The notes below the pieces were generated by a model. The model saw only the letters and a list, made by a program, of their open reading frames with translations, was not told where the DNA came from and did no database searches. Below are positions 8,072 through 18,000 of a stretch of 42,910 nt of DNA, in pieces. A program made the position numbers and the translations under genes. The stretch is taken from assembly GCA_022071975.1 (NCBI GenBank), contig JAJVIO010000047.1:1-42910 (forward strand), given 5' to 3'. Each line of letters opens with the position of its first letter. Within the stretch, counting starts at the first letter, position 1. This DNA comes from Planctomycetota bacterium (GTDB lineage Bacteria > Planctomycetota > UBA8742 > UBA2392).

Positions 8072-9193
8072 CTACTTGCTGAACAGCTTCTTGAACTTGT
8101 CCATGAACGACTTGCGTTCCGGGGTGATGTTCTGCTCTTCCGTTTCGGCGTATTCGCGCAACAGCTTCTCCTGCTCTTTGGTCAGCTTGCTGGGCACTTC
8201 AACCACGACTTCAACCAGCTGGTCGCCACGGCCGTAGCCGTCCAGCTTCGGGAATCCTTCACCCTTCATGCGCAGGACCTGGCCGCCCTGGGTACCGCCG
8301 CTCACTTTGAGCTCTTTGCGCCCGCGCAGGGTGGGAACTTCCAGCTTCGCGCCCAACGCCGCCTGGGCAAACCCGATCGGCAGCTCCAGGTACACGTCGG
8401 CGCCGGCGCGCTTGAACAGCGGGTGCGGGCGGATGTGCACCTCGCACAGCAGGTCGCCCGGCGGGCCACCCTGCTCGCCGCTTTCACCTTCGCCCGCGAT
8501 GCGCAGGGTCATGCCGTCCTCGATGCCGGCCGGCACTTTCAGCGTAATCTCGCGTTCTTTCAATTTGCGGCCGGTGCCCTGGCAGGAAGGGCATGGGTCG
8601 GTGATCACTTCGCCGCGGCCGTGGCAGCGCGGGCAGGTGCTGCGCATGCTGAAGAATCCTGCGCTGGTCATCACCACGCCGGCGCCCTGGCATTGCGGGC
8701 ACTGCGATGGCTTGGTGCCCGCCTTGGCGCCGCTGCCGCCGCAATCTTCACATGCCTCCGCACGGCGAAGGCTGATGGTTTTCTCGGTCGGATCGACGGG
8801 GTCGCTGAACTCGAGCTCGATGGCGCAGCGCAAGCTGGCGCCGCGACGTCCGCGTGTGCGGGTGCGGGTGCTTCCGCCGAAGAAGTCGCCGAACACGCTG
8901 CTGCCGCCGAAGATCTCGCTGAACGCGGAGAAGATGTCCTCCACACTGTTGAAGCCCGCGCCGCCGAAGCCCGGGCCGGAGTGGCCGAACTGGTCGTACT
9001 GCGCGCGCTTGTCGTCGTCGTTCAGGACGCCGAAAGCCTCGGCCGCTTCCTTGAAGCTGGCCTCGGCCTCCGCGTCGCCGGGGTTGCGGTCCGGGTGGTA
9101 CTTGAGTGCCAGCTTGTGGTAGGCCTTCTTGATTTCGGCCTTGGAAGCGTTCTTGGCGACACCAAGGACTTCGTAGTAATCACGTTTTGCCAT
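8072..9193 (-). CDS. dnaJ: Chaperone DnaJ
   Basis: 373 residues, full length for a type I DnaJ. The J domain (1-70) contains the HPD motif in [10 protein letters not shown] that stimulates DnaK ATPase. A Gly/Phe-rich linker follows, then four CxxCxGxG zinc repeats ([32 protein letters not shown]), then the substrate-binding C-terminal domains. The start follows an AAGG site. The gene sits between the small membrane protein and grpE in the folding-factor operon. Confidence 0.97.
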   Translation of the reverse strand: MAKRDYYEVLGVAKNASKAEIKKAYHKLALKYHPDRNPGDAEAEASFKEAAEAFGVLNDDDKRAQYDQFGHSGPGFGGAGFNSVEDIFSAFSEIFGGSSVFGDFFGGSTRTRTRGRRGASLRCAIELEFSDPVDPTEKTISLRRAEACEDCGGSGAKAGTKPSQCPQCQGAGVVMTSAGFFSMRSTCPRCHGRGEVITDPCPSCQGTGRKLKEREITLKVPAGIEDGMTLRIAGEGESGEQGGPPGDLLCEVHIRPHPLFKRAGADVYLELPIGFAQAALGAKLEVPTLRGRKELKVSGGTQGGQVLRMKGEGFPKLDGYGRGDQLVEVVVEVPSKLTKEQEKLLREYAETEEQNITPERKSFMDKFKKLFSK

Positions 9194-9208
9194 AGTGTCG
9201 CCTTGGCG

Positions 9209-9556
9209 CTACCGCTTGCGGCGTATTACGCCTGCTTCGGCGTCGTAAAGCTCCCAGCCCTGGCCGGAGAGTTCGTTGATCTTGCGCAGGCTGTTGATCT
9301 GGCGGTCGAAGCTGGTCTGGCCCTGCTCGTAGACGAACACGTGCGTTTCCAGGTACTTCTTGTCCTCGGCGCTGCCGGCCCAGCGGCTCACGTCGATCTC
9401 GTAGCTTTCGATGCGCGGCACGCCCACGAGGTAGCCGTATTCGTAGCCGCCCGCGTCCTGGGCGCCGACTTCACCGCCGTTGAACGCCGTGCCGACAAAC
9501 ACGGCCGCCGCCAGCAGAACGATCGCACCCACACCCGCCAATATCCTGGTTTTCAT
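9209..9556 (-). CDS. Small membrane-anchored protein of unknown function
   Basis: 115 residues from the ATG at 9556, chosen because AGGAG lies about six bases upstream and because it opens directly into a hydrophobic segment (TRILAGVGAIVLLAAAVFVGTAF). An in-frame ATG at 9655 would add 33 unlikely residues. The segment is a signal anchor or cleaved signal peptide. The remainder is soluble, tyrosine-rich near the start (GGYEYGYLVGVPRIESYEI), and ends in SGQGWELYDAEAGVIRRKR, a pattern also seen in small DUF4177-like proteins (weak resemblance). It lies between groEL and dnaJ. Confidence 0.65.
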   Translation of the reverse strand: MKTRILAGVGAIVLLAAAVFVGTAFNGGEVGAQDAGGYEYGYLVGVPRIESYEIDVSRWAGSAEDKKYLETHVFVYEQGQTSFDRQINSLRKINELSGQGWELYDAEAGVIRRKR

Positions 9557-9632
9557 TTCATGCTCCTGTTCAGGGACCTCCCTGAAACAGCTTTGGCGGC
9601 ACTCTGGTTCCCAAGATCTGCGGGAGAAGGCC

Positions 9633-9663
9633 GGCCCCCGTTTCGTCAGCCGCAACGGGGGCC
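9633..9663 (-). other. Stable hairpin after the second groEL
   Basis: GGCCCCCGTT (9633-9642) and AACGGGGGCC (9654-9663) are perfect inverted copies with an 11-base loop, lying between the groEL stop at 9685 and the start of the small membrane protein at 9556. There is no T run after it on either strand. It could slow transcription or protect the 3' end of the groEL message, setting a lower level for dnaJ/grpE. Confidence 0.5.
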
Positions 9664-9684
9664 TGATCCTTTGCAGGCTGGGCC

Positions 9685-11292
9685 CTAGGCCGTGGCGCCG
9701 CTGATCTTGCTGTCCTTTTTCTTCAGGTCGGTAACGAGCGTGTTGGTGGTCAACATCAGGCCCGCGATGCTGGACGCGTTCTGGATCGCGCAGCGCGCAA
9801 CCTTGGTCGGGTCCAGGATGCCGGCCTTCAGCATGTCGTCGTACTCACCGGTCAGCGCGTTGTAGCCGTCGGTCGGCTTCTTCGACTCCTTCAGGATTTC
9901 AACAATGTAGCTGCCATCGTGGCCCGCGTTGTCCGCGATCTGGCGGCACGGGGCCTCCAGCGCGTCCGCCAGCACGTCGGCACCCACGCGCTCGTCACCC
10001 TTGAAGTTCGCCGCGCGGATAGCCTGGCTGCAGCGCAGGTACGAGATACCGCCGCCCGGCACCACGCCTTCCTGCTTGGCGGCCTTGGTGGCGTTGAGCG
10101 CGTCCTCGACGCGGAACTTGCGCTCCTTCATTTCGGCTTCGGTGTGGCCGCCGACACTGATCTCCGCCACGCCGCCGGAAAGCTTGGCCAGGCGCTCCTG
10201 CAGCTTTTCCTTGTCGTAGTTGCTGGTGCTGGCCGCAATCTGGCTGCGCAGGCTCTCGATGCGCGCCTCGACGTCTTTCTTCTTGCCCGCGCCCTCGATC
10301 AGCGTGGTGCTGTCCTTGTCCACGATCAGGCGCTTGACGGTGCCCAGGTGGCCGAAGTCTACGTTTTCGAGGCTGATCCCAAGATCCTCGGTGATGCTGG
10401 TGCCGCCGGTCAGCACGGCGATGTCGTCCAGCATGGCCTTGCGGCGGTCGCCGAAACCGGGGGCTTTCACGGCCGCCACGTTCAGCATGCCGCGCAGACG
10501 GTTCAGCACCAGCATGGCCAGCACTTCGTTCTCGATGTCCTCGGCGATGATCAACAGGGGCGCGCCGGTCTGGGCCACGCGCTCGAGGATCGGCACGATC
10601 TCGCGCACGCCGCTGATCTTCTTTTCGTAGATCAGCACTTTGCAGTTCTCGTACTCGACCGTGAGTTCGTTGGCCTTGTTGATGAAGTAGGGGCTCATGT
10701 AGCCCTTGTCGAACATCATGCCGTCGACGAAGGTGAGCTCGTTGTCGACGCCCTTGCCTTCCTCGATGGTGACCACGCCCTCTTCACCGACGTGGTCGAT
10801 GGCGTCGGCCATCAGCTTGCCGATTTCGGCGTCCTGGTTGGCGCTGATTGTGGCGACGGCTTTCAACTCTTCCTTGCTCTTGATCTTCTTGCTGTTCTCG
10901 GTGAGCCACTTGACGGCAACCTCAGCGCCCTTGTCGATGCCGCGCTTGACGTCCTGGGCGTTGTGCCCCTGGGCCACCATCTTCAGGCCTTGCTGCACGA
11001 TCGCGTTGGCGATCACGGTGGCCGTGGTGGTGCCGTCGCCGGCCTCGTCGTTGGTCTTGCTGGCAACTTCCATCACCAGCTTGGCGCCCATGTTCTCGAA
11101 GGGGTCCTCAAGCTCGACGTCCTTGGCGACGGTTACACCGTCATTCACGACCAGCGGCGCGCCGAAGGATTTCTGCAGGATCACGTTGCGGCCGGCGGGG
11201 CCCATGGTGGCGCTGACGGCCCTGGCAAGTTTCTGCACGCCATCGGCCAGCTTGCGGGAAGCTTCCACGTCAAAGAGGATCTGTTTGCTCAT
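9685..11292 (-). CDS. groEL: Chaperonin GroEL, divergent second copy
   Basis: 535 residues of 60-kDa chaperonin. ATP-site residues are kept: NDGVTVAKD, the GDGTTTAT loop and RVEDAL carrying the catalytic aspartate, with GDRRKAML in the apical domain. It differs from classical GroEL in several places (GGHTEAEMKERKFRVEDALNATKAAKQEG, VVPGGGISYLRCSQAIRA) and ends KKKDSKISGATA without the usual Gly-Gly-Met tail. It is the third gene of the groEL-groES-groEL cluster. Paralogous groELs on both sides of groES are, from memory, a known planctomycete arrangement. It may form a complex with a different substrate range, but that is inference. Confidence 0.95.
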   Translation of the reverse strand: MSKQILFDVEASRKLADGVQKLARAVSATMGPAGRNVILQKSFGAPLVVNDGVTVAKDVELEDPFENMGAKLVMEVASKTNDEAGDGTTTATVIANAIVQQGLKMVAQGHNAQDVKRGIDKGAEVAVKWLTENSKKIKSKEELKAVATISANQDAEIGKLMADAIDHVGEEGVVTIEEGKGVDNELTFVDGMMFDKGYMSPYFINKANELTVEYENCKVLIYEKKISGVREIVPILERVAQTGAPLLIIAEDIENEVLAMLVLNRLRGMLNVAAVKAPGFGDRRKAMLDDIAVLTGGTSITEDLGISLENVDFGHLGTVKRLIVDKDSTTLIEGAGKKKDVEARIESLRSQIAASTSNYDKEKLQERLAKLSGGVAEISVGGHTEAEMKERKFRVEDALNATKAAKQEGVVPGGGISYLRCSQAIRAANFKGDERVGADVLADALEAPCRQIADNAGHDGSYIVEILKESKKPTDGYNALTGEYDDMLKAGILDPTKVARCAIQNASSIAGLMLTTNTLVTDLKKKDSKISGATA

Positions 11293-11315
11293 TGCTTGGT
11301 CCTTGGTCGCGATTC

Positions 11316-11399
11316 AACTGCAATGACCAATGAACAATGACCAATTGGCATGCGCTGCGGCGCCATTGGTTATTGGTAATTGGTTATTGGTCATTTGCT
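11316..11399. repeat. Dispersed TTGGTNATTGG-type repeat between groES and groEL
   Basis: The groES-groEL spacer holds repeated TTGGTTATTGG/TTGGTAATTGG words. The 16 bases at 11316-11331 recur as a perfect inverted copy at 13695-13710, and the 21 bases at 11379-11399 recur with one mismatch at 30401-30421. Read as protein it gives LVIGNWLLVI-type strings, which should not be annotated as a gene. Confidence 0.75.
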
Positions 11400-11409
11400 T
11401 TTCCGTTGG

Positions 11410-11703
11410 TTATTCAATGATCGCGAGGATCTCCGCCTCGCGCAGGATCTTGTGTTCCACGCCGTCAACCTTGACGTCGCTGCCGCTGTATTTTCCGAAC
11501 ATCACGATGTCGCCCTTCTTCACGCTGGGCTCCAGGCGCTTGCCGCTGCGCAGGGTACGGCCGGGGCCTACCGCGACGACTTCGCCGCGCAGGGGTCTTT
11601 CCTTGGCGCTGTCGGGCAGCACGATGCCGCCGGCGGTTTTTTCTTCAGCTTCGTGGGGCTTGACGATGATGTTGTCGTCGAGGGGGCGAAGTTTGGTTGC
11701 CAT
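11410..11703 (-). CDS. groES: Co-chaperonin GroES
   Basis: 97 residues, the normal length. It begins MATKLRPLDDNIIVKPHEAEEKTAGGIVLPDSAKE, where the EEKTAGGIVLPD part is the mobile loop that docks on GroEL, and ends with VKVDGVEHKILREAEILAIIE. A GGAGAG ribosome site precedes the ATG. It lies between the two groEL genes and is probably shared by both as the lid of the folding chamber. Confidence 0.97.
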   Translation of the reverse strand: MATKLRPLDDNIIVKPHEAEEKTAGGIVLPDSAKERPLRGEVVAVGPGRTLRSGKRLEPSVKKGDIVMFGKYSGSDVKVDGVEHKILREAEILAIIE

Positions 11704-11761
11704 TTGTGTCTCTCCGTATCCGGGCGCGCGTTGGCGCCTGCATGTTCTTTTTGATTCGGTT

Positions 11762-11802
11762 CGACGCGGCAGGCCGCGTCGTCCCCGCCCTTTCGGGCGG
11801 GG
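11762..11802. other. Double hairpin between groEL and groES
   Basis: Two adjacent hairpins fill the spacer: CGACGCGGC/GCCGCGTCG (62-70 and 73-81 of the 11700s) and CCCCGCCC/GGGCGGGG (11783-11790, 11795-11802). Read on the minus strand, the second has a GAAA tetraloop and begins two bases after the groEL stop codon. There is no T run, so it is more likely an mRNA-stabilising or attenuating structure, or a REP-like repeat, than a full terminator. Confidence 0.55.
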
Positions 11803-11804
11803 CT

Positions 11805-13442
11805 CTAGTAGTCCATTCCTTCGTCGTCGTGGCCCATGTCGGCCGGGGTGTCTTCTTCAGCCTTGGTGATGATTGCGTCGGTGGTGAGCATCAGGCCGGC
11901 GACGCTGGCCGCGTTCTGCAGGGCGCTCTTGGTGACCTTGAGCGGGTCCACGATGCCCATCTCGTACATGTCGCCGTACTTGTCGGTCAGCGCGTTGTAG
12001 CCGTAGCTGGAACTCTTTTCGCTCAGCACGTTGCGGGCAATCACGCTGCCGTTCTTCCCGCCGTTCTCGGCGATCTGGCGGATCGGTCGGCCCAGGGCAG
12101 CCTTCACGATTTCAACGCCCACCTGCTCATCGGAGTTCTCGAGCTTCAGCTTCTCAAGCGACAGCGAAGCGCGCAGCAGGGCCACGCCGCCGCCGGGCAG
12201 GATGCCGCCGTCAACTTTGTCGGTCGCGGCGCGCACGCTGTGGAGGGCGTCTTCGACGCGTGCCTTGAGCTCTTTCATTTCGGGCTCGGTGGCCGCGCCG
12301 ACCTTCACCACGGCGATGCCGCCGGAAAGCTTGGCCAGGCGCTCCGACAGTTTCTCGCGGTCGTAGTCGCTGGTGGTGAGGCCGATTTCCTTGCGGATCT
12401 GTTCACAGCGCGCCTTGATGTCTGCGGTCTTGCCGGCGCCCTCGATGACAGTGGTGTCTTCGTTGTTGATGATGATCTTCTTGGCGGTGCCGAGGTCCTT
12501 GAGCTTCACGTCCTCGAGCTTCTCGCCCAGGTCCTTCATGAAGGGCTTGCCGCCGGTGAGGATCGCGATGTCTTCAAGCATCGCCTTGCGGCGATCGCCG
12601 TAGCCGGGGGCTTTCACGGCGCACACGTTGATCACGCCGCGCAGCTTGTTGACCACCAGGGTGGAAAGCGCTTCGCCCTCAATATTCTCGGCGATGATCA
12701 GCAGCGGGCGGTTGGCCTTGCTGACCTGCTCAAGCAGCGGCACCAGCGCGGGCGCGTTGCTGATCTTGTCTTCGTAAACCAGCACCAGCGGCTTCTCGAA
12801 CTCGCAGGTCATTTCTTCCTGGTTGTTCACGAAGTGCTGGCTCAGGTATCCGCGGTCGAACTGCATGCCTTCCACAACGTCCACCACGGTTTCGCTGGTC
12901 TTGCTTTCGTCCACCGTGATGACGCCGTCTTTGCCGACTTTCTCCTGGGCGTCGGCGATGATCTTGCCGACCCGCTGGTCGTTGTTGGCGGCGATGGTCG
13001 CCACGTAGGCGACTTCCTTCTTGCCTTCAACCGGGCGCGCCATCTTGTTCAGTTGCTCGATGGTGGCTTCCACGCCGTGCTTGATGCCGCGGTAGATCGC
13101 CGTGGCGTTGCGGCCGCTGATCACGTGCTTCAGGCCTTCGCCGTAGATCGCGTGGGCCAGCAGCGTGGCGGTGGTGGTGCCGTCGCCGGCCACGTCGCTG
13201 GTCTTGCTGGCGACCTGCTTCACCATCTGGGCGGCGCAATTTTCGTACGGGTCCTGCAGCTCGATTTCCTCGGCCACGGTGACGCCGTCCTTGGTGATGT
13301 TCGGCGCGCCCCAGCCCTTGTCCAGCACGGCCGTGCGGCCCTTGGGGCCGAGGGTGCTGACGACCGCGCGGGCGAGCTTTTCAATGCCCTTGGCGAGCTT
13401 TTCGCGGGCGTCAACGTCGAAGACGATTTGCTTGGCAGCCAT
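11805..13442 (-). CDS. groEL: Chaperonin GroEL, canonical copy
   Basis: 545 residues. The canonical motifs are present: [63 protein letters not shown] and [15 protein letters not shown]. The C-terminus is acidic ([17 protein letters not shown]) rather than the Gly-Gly-Met repeat of E. coli. It is the first gene of the folding-factor block. The promoter should lie in 13443-13560, where I find no CIRCE element, so HrcA control is not supported from sequence. Confidence 0.96.
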   Translation of the reverse strand: MAAKQIVFDVDAREKLAKGIEKLARAVVSTLGPKGRTAVLDKGWGAPNITKDGVTVAEEIELQDPYENCAAQMVKQVASKTSDVAGDGTTTATLLAHAIYGEGLKHVISGRNATAIYRGIKHGVEATIEQLNKMARPVEGKKEVAYVATIAANNDQRVGKIIADAQEKVGKDGVITVDESKTSETVVDVVEGMQFDRGYLSQHFVNNQEEMTCEFEKPLVLVYEDKISNAPALVPLLEQVSKANRPLLIIAENIEGEALSTLVVNKLRGVINVCAVKAPGYGDRRKAMLEDIAILTGGKPFMKDLGEKLEDVKLKDLGTAKKIIINNEDTTVIEGAGKTADIKARCEQIRKEIGLTTSDYDREKLSERLAKLSGGIAVVKVGAATEPEMKELKARVEDALHSVRAATDKVDGGILPGGGVALLRASLSLEKLKLENSDEQVGVEIVKAALGRPIRQIAENGGKNGSVIARNVLSEKSSSYGYNALTDKYGDMYEMGIVDPLKVTKSALQNAASVAGLMLTTDAIITKAEEDTPADMGHDDEGMDY

Positions 13443-13690
13443 GTATCAGCCTCTCGTTTGAATGGGTCGAACTCGTCGGTCGGTGTGTGCAAACACGGTG
13501 CCAACGGTCGGGATGCACGCCTGCGGCAGGTCAAGAATGCAAGTATTTACGTGTTCGATGTTTAGGTGCGCGACGCGACGCGTGCAAAGTGGCACAGCGT
13601 GATCCGCCGCCAATGTGACAGCCCGGGTAAAGAGCCAAACACGTGTCTGCCAATCGGGCAGACCGTACGCACGCATGAACACAGCTTTCA

Positions 13691-13710
13691 GGTAATTGGT
13701 CATTGCAGTT
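13691..13710. repeat. Dispersed TTGGTNATTGG-type repeat, second copy
   Basis: GGTAATTGGTCATTGCAGTT. Its last 16 bases are the exact reverse complement of 11316-11331, placing inverted copies about 2.4 kb apart on either side of groES and the first groEL gene. Confidence 0.75.
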
Positions 13711-13729
13711 CGTCCCTTGTCCGTATCAT
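13703..13729 (+). promoter_or_regulatory. Possible sigma-70-like promoter of the NPCBM gene
   Basis: TTGCAG at 13703-13708 and TATCAT at 13724-13729 (five of six consensus bases) are separated by 15 bases, slightly short. The start codon at 13759 would be about 22 bases after the expected transcription start. The -35 candidate lies inside the dispersed repeat copy. Confidence 0.3.
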
Positions 13730-13758
13730 GAAAAGGCTTGCGACGAAGGGAGACTGCC

Positions 13759-15000
13759 GTGACCAGATTGCTTCTGTGCCTGCTGCTGCTTACGCCCTGC
13801 CTGGCCGCCGAGGCCACGATTACCAGCATTTTCAAAGCACCGGTCACCGGCAAAATCACCAAGCTGGATGTTCAGGGCCGCCTTGAAGTCGAGATCAAAG
13901 GCAGCGAAGTACCTGAGCGCGTGCCGCTGGATGAGGTCGAGGAAATCACCTTCGGCTTCAAGGGTGACGAGCGCAAACCGGAGGAAGCGCCCCTGCGCGT
14001 CTACCTGGTGAACGGCGACATCCTGCACGGCGCCGCTGAAGACGGCCCAGCCGACGACGAAGAAGTGTTCATGCTGAAGGGCACGCGCTTCGGCACACTG
14101 GCGATCAACATCCAGGCCGTGAAGCGCATCGAGGTCGTGCGCAACGTGCAACCAAACGTGCTGCCAGAGTTGGATGCGAAGGCGGACTGCGACGTCGCCT
14201 ACTTCGCGCCGGAAGGCAACCAGCCCGCGCAGACCGACCCGGATTCCGAACTGGTGCGCGTCGTGAAAGACGGCTTGTGGCTCTACAACGAAATCCTGGA
14301 TGAAGACAACCTGGCCGGCAACAAGTTCGCCTGGGCGCGCATCCGCGGCGTGGTATGCCTGCGCGGCGACTACCGCCCCTACGACAAGCTGATGGGCATC
14401 TGCACCCTGCGCGACGGCAGTGTGCTCAGCGGCGCTGTGAAAAGCTGGGGCGAAGGCAAGCTCTCCATCGAGCACACGGTACTGAAGAAGGAAATCGTTC
14501 TCGATGAAAATGCGCTGATCAGCGTAACCATGAAGAACGGCCGTTACGTTTACCTGAGTGACCTGCCGTTTGCGGACACGCCGGAAGAACGCCCGTATTA
14601 CCTGCCCAGTGAATTCAAGTACGACGACTACCTGTTCAAGGTGCGCAAAGACCAGGCCCAGGGCGGCGGGCCGCTCAGCATCCGCGGCAAGGTCTACCCG
14701 AAGGGACTGGGCGTGCACGCGATCAGCCGCCTGAGCTTTGACCTGAACCGGGGCTACAAGCGCTTCCTGGCCGACGTCGGCCTTGATGACAGCGCCGGCG
14801 ACCTTGGCAGCGTCGAGTTCAAAGTCTACGCCGACGGAAAGCTGGTGTACGAGTCCGGCGTGCTGCGGCGCACCACCGACGCCAAGCCGATCGACATTGA
14901 CGTACTGAACGTCAGCAAGATCGTGCTGGAGGTAACCGCGGCCGACAACGCTGACATCCAGGACCGCGCGAACTGGGCCAACGCCAAAGTAGTAAGGTAG
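13759..15000 (+). CDS. Exported NPCBM-domain protein
   Basis: 413 residues from a GTG at 13759 with AAGGGAG just upstream. The N-terminus is a signal peptide (TRLLLCLLLLTPCLAAE). Two beta-rich segments follow with similar logic (a modified baseline value, then PLDEVEEITFGF and AINIQAVKRIEVVR), suggesting internal duplication. Residues about 300-413 match an NPCBM/NEW2-type carbohydrate-binding module: RGKVYPKGLGVHAISRLSFDL, FLADVGLDDSAGD, VEFKVYADGKLVYESGVL and a final VTAADNADIQDRANWANAKVV. This fold is common in planctomycete exported proteins. It probably binds a glycan or cell-envelope component. It opens a run of envelope genes reaching at least to 19507. Confidence 0.82.
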   Translation: MTRLLLCLLLLTPCLAAEATITSIFKAPVTGKITKLDVQGRLEVEIKGSEVPERVPLDEVEEITFGFKGDERKPEEAPLRVYLVNGDILHGAAEDGPADDEEVFMLKGTRFGTLAINIQAVKRIEVVRNVQPNVLPELDAKADCDVAYFAPEGNQPAQTDPDSELVRVVKDGLWLYNEILDEDNLAGNKFAWARIRGVVCLRGDYRPYDKLMGICTLRDGSVLSGAVKSWGEGKLSIEHTVLKKEIVLDENALISVTMKNGRYVYLSDLPFADTPEERPYYLPSEFKYDDYLFKVRKDQAQGGGPLSIRGKVYPKGLGVHAISRLSFDLNRGYKRFLADVGLDDSAGDLGSVEFKVYADGKLVYESGVLRRTTDAKPIDIDVLNVSKIVLEVTAADNADIQDRANWANAKVVR

Positions 15001-15068
15001 GTTTTCGCGTGAGAACTCGCCGCCGACCGTGACCAAGGCTGACACGGACACTGACCGAGCGACGAGAC

Positions 15069-18000
15069 ATGCACGACAAGCGAATTCCGTACATCGCGGG
15101 CCTGCTGGTTTTGATCCTGGCGGGGCTCGCTGTTGCCCTTTCCCTGTTCAATGCCCGTGAAGTCGAAAGCAACGCCCCGCGCGTTGCGGTGGACGATTCA
15201 CCCTTCGATAAACCTCGTAACGAGTCCGGTCTGCGGGGCACGCCCGGCAGCAACGCCGCGGAAGACGGCGGCTTTGACAAGCCCGCGCCGGAGCCTGAGC
15301 CCGAAGTGCAGAAGCCCGTCATCCTGGTCGAGATGGCGGCCAGCATCAGCGGCACCGCAACCGATTACTTCGATGAGCCCGCCGGCGGCATCACACTCAC
15401 CCTGCTTGCCGAGGACAGCAAAGACGTCAGCGGCCCCACAGCGGTGACGGACGCTGAGGGGCGCTTCAAATTTGAGCTGACCCTGTACGAGGGCCTGAGC
15501 TACTTCGTCGCCTGCCTGCAGGAAGACAAGGCGTTGACGGCCACGGAGCCCTTCACGGTCGAGAAGGACAAGCCGGTTGAAGGCCTGACCATCAAGATCT
15601 ACGCGCCGGCCCGCGCCAGCGGCATCGTGATCAACGGCGACACGCGAGAGCCCCTGGAAGACGTGAACATCACGCTGGAAGGGCGCGACGAACGCATGAC
15701 CCGCCTGGGCCGACTGCTCGGGCGCGTACAGCCGATCCGCAGCGCCGCCGACGGCAGCTTCGCCATCGAGCGCGTAGCGCCGGGCAAGTACCTGGTGCGC
15801 GCCAGCAAGCAGGGCTGGATGGCCAACGACTTCAACCCGGTCACCCGCGCGGTGCAGGAAATGGCGCTGGATGAATACGCGAACTTCGAACTGCTGCCAT
15901 TCATCCTGGTGCAGGCGGGCATTGTGGAAGGCCGCGTGCTGCGCAAGTCAGACAAGTCCCCCATTGCCGGCGCCAGCGTTGAACTGAGCACCGTGCTGGG
16001 CGGCAGCCTGGATTCAGTAGTGACCGACGCCGAAGGCAAGTACCGCTTCGAAAGTGTCCCGCCCGGGATCGGCGGCGACCAGGGCCCCGGCGGCGGAGCG
16101 GGCGGCATGGCGGTGCGCGCCACGGCGTCCGGCTTTGCGCTTGCCACGCGGGACTTCCGGGTGCGCAGCGGCCAGACCCGCAGCGGGCTTGACCTGCTGC
16201 TCGATGACGGCTGCAGCGTCACCGGCACCGTACTGGACGACAAGTCCAGCCCCGTGGCGGGCGCGCGTGTCTACTACAATGACACGCAGTTCCTGCGCGG
16301 CGGTGAAATGGTCGCCGGGATCAGCCTGCCGGAGCGCGCGGTTTCCACCACCACAGACGCCCAGGGGAAGTTCAGCCTCGGCAGCCTCCCGCCGGGCGTG
16401 ATAACCATCAACGCCGCCGCTGAGGGTTTCGCAAACAAAGATGTGGTGCTGAATCTGGCAGTCGGCACGCCGGTCGAGACCACCATCATGCTGGAGCCCG
16501 CGGGCGCCATCGCAGGCGTGGTAACCAACGACCGCGGCGACCCCATTGAGGGCGTGCCGATTGCAGTCTACGACGCGAGCGGTCCCAACGAGCTTGGCTT
16601 CATCATGAAGAGTTTCTTCGGCGAGGCCCTGCCCGACCGCGGTGAAAGCACGATGTTCCCCGCCAGCGTGCGCACCGACGCGGAGGGCCGCTATCGCGTG
16701 GACGGCCTGAAAGCCGGTGAGCACGTGCTGATCGCGAACTCACGCGACTTTGAGAAGTACATCAGCCCCGCTCTGAAAGTGACGTCTGGCCAGACCACCG
16801 AGCACAACATCCAGCTCGCGGTGGGCGGCACCATTTACGGCCGCGTGTACGACGCCGACAACAAGCCGGAGGCCGGTGTGGCCGTCACCTGCGCCAGCCT
16901 GCTGGGCCAGTCGGAAGTGCGTGTGCGCACGGCCTACACGGACCGCGGCGGGAACTATGAGATCAGCGGCCTGAGCGCGGGCACCTACACGGTGATACGC
17001 AACGACGGCGACTTCACCAAGCTGCTGCTCCCCAACCCCGCCAACCAGGTGAAGGTGGTTTCCGGCGAACGCGTGCAGTTCGACATCTACTCGCAGAAGC
17101 CGGGCACGGCTCGCCTCTACGGCCGAGTCACTCTGGATGGGCAAGCCTATGCAGAGCAGGACCTGGTGCTGCTCGGCGGCAACTTCACGGGATTCGCCGC
17201 CAACAGCACCAAGACCGACAAATCCGGCAACTACGAGTTCCGCAGCGTGCCACTGGGTACCTACCAGATTGCCCAGTCCGGCGGGCGCTTGCCCAGCCTT
17301 GTGCGCAAGCGCGTGCGCGTTGACAAGGAAGGCGATATCGAGATCAACGTCGACTTTGTCACCGTCAGCATCAGCGGCCGCGTGGAACTTGAGGGCGGCG
17401 GCGTGCCGGAGGGCAACATCCGCGTGCTGGCCAGCCCGGTCAGCCCCGACGACAATGACGCCGGCAATGAAGACGAAAACGTCAACAGCCTCGAGATGAT
17501 GGTGTTCCGGGAAGTGCAGGCCGACAAGGAGACCGGCGCATTCGAGATCACCGGCCTTTCTCCCGGCTTCTATCGCCTGACCGTGCGCAGCGAAAAGAAC
17601 GGCATGGTCACTAAACCTTACCTGAACCTGCGGGCCAGCGTGAAGGGCGTTGTGATGACGCTGCCGCGAGAGGGCGCTTCGCTGAAGGGCGTGGTGAAGG
17701 GCCTCGACAATGCCGAGAAGAATACGCCGTTCGGCCTGATCGCCGCGCTCACCATCGAGGACGAAAAGGGCAACCCCCTGGCGCTGGGCGGCTTCGACAA
17801 CGGCGTGAACCTGACCGACAGCAAGGAGTTCACGGTCAAGAACCTGGCCGAGGGGACGTTCACCATCACGCTCTCGATCACGGGCTACACGCCTGTAACG
17901 CATGCGGGCGTGAAGTTCACGGCCGGGCAGACGGTGGCGCTGGAATTCGTGTTTGTCAGCTCAGGCAACGTGAAGGTGAAGCTGCTGAACAACGACATCG

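Larger units (their letters stand above)
13443..13758. promoter_or_regulatory. Divergent regulatory region between groEL and the NPCBM gene
   Basis: 316 bases with no credible gene. On the groEL side I looked for the CIRCE inverted repeat (TTAGCACTC, nine bases, GAGTGCTAA) and did not find it; no convincing sigma-32 or sigma-70 promoter stands out there. On the other side a plausible promoter lies near 13703-13729. The dispersed repeat copy at 13691-13710 also falls here. Confidence 0.5.

Noticed and set aside
8045..9688. 547-residue open frame on the plus strand across dnaJ
   Set aside because: It lies opposite dnaJ, which has a full set of motifs; the antisense protein has Ala/Val/Leu-rich shadow composition.
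11330..11869. ORF with LVIGNWLLVI strings
   Set aside because: The string comes from the A/T-rich dispersed repeat, and the rest is antisense to groES.
13443..13560. CIRCE / HrcA operator before groEL
   Set aside because: Searched for the TTAGCACTC inverted repeat on both strands and did not find it.
11697..13565. 622-residue open frame on the plus strand across groEL
   Set aside because: An antisense shadow of a canonical groEL; similar shadows lie opposite the second groEL and the repeat protein.
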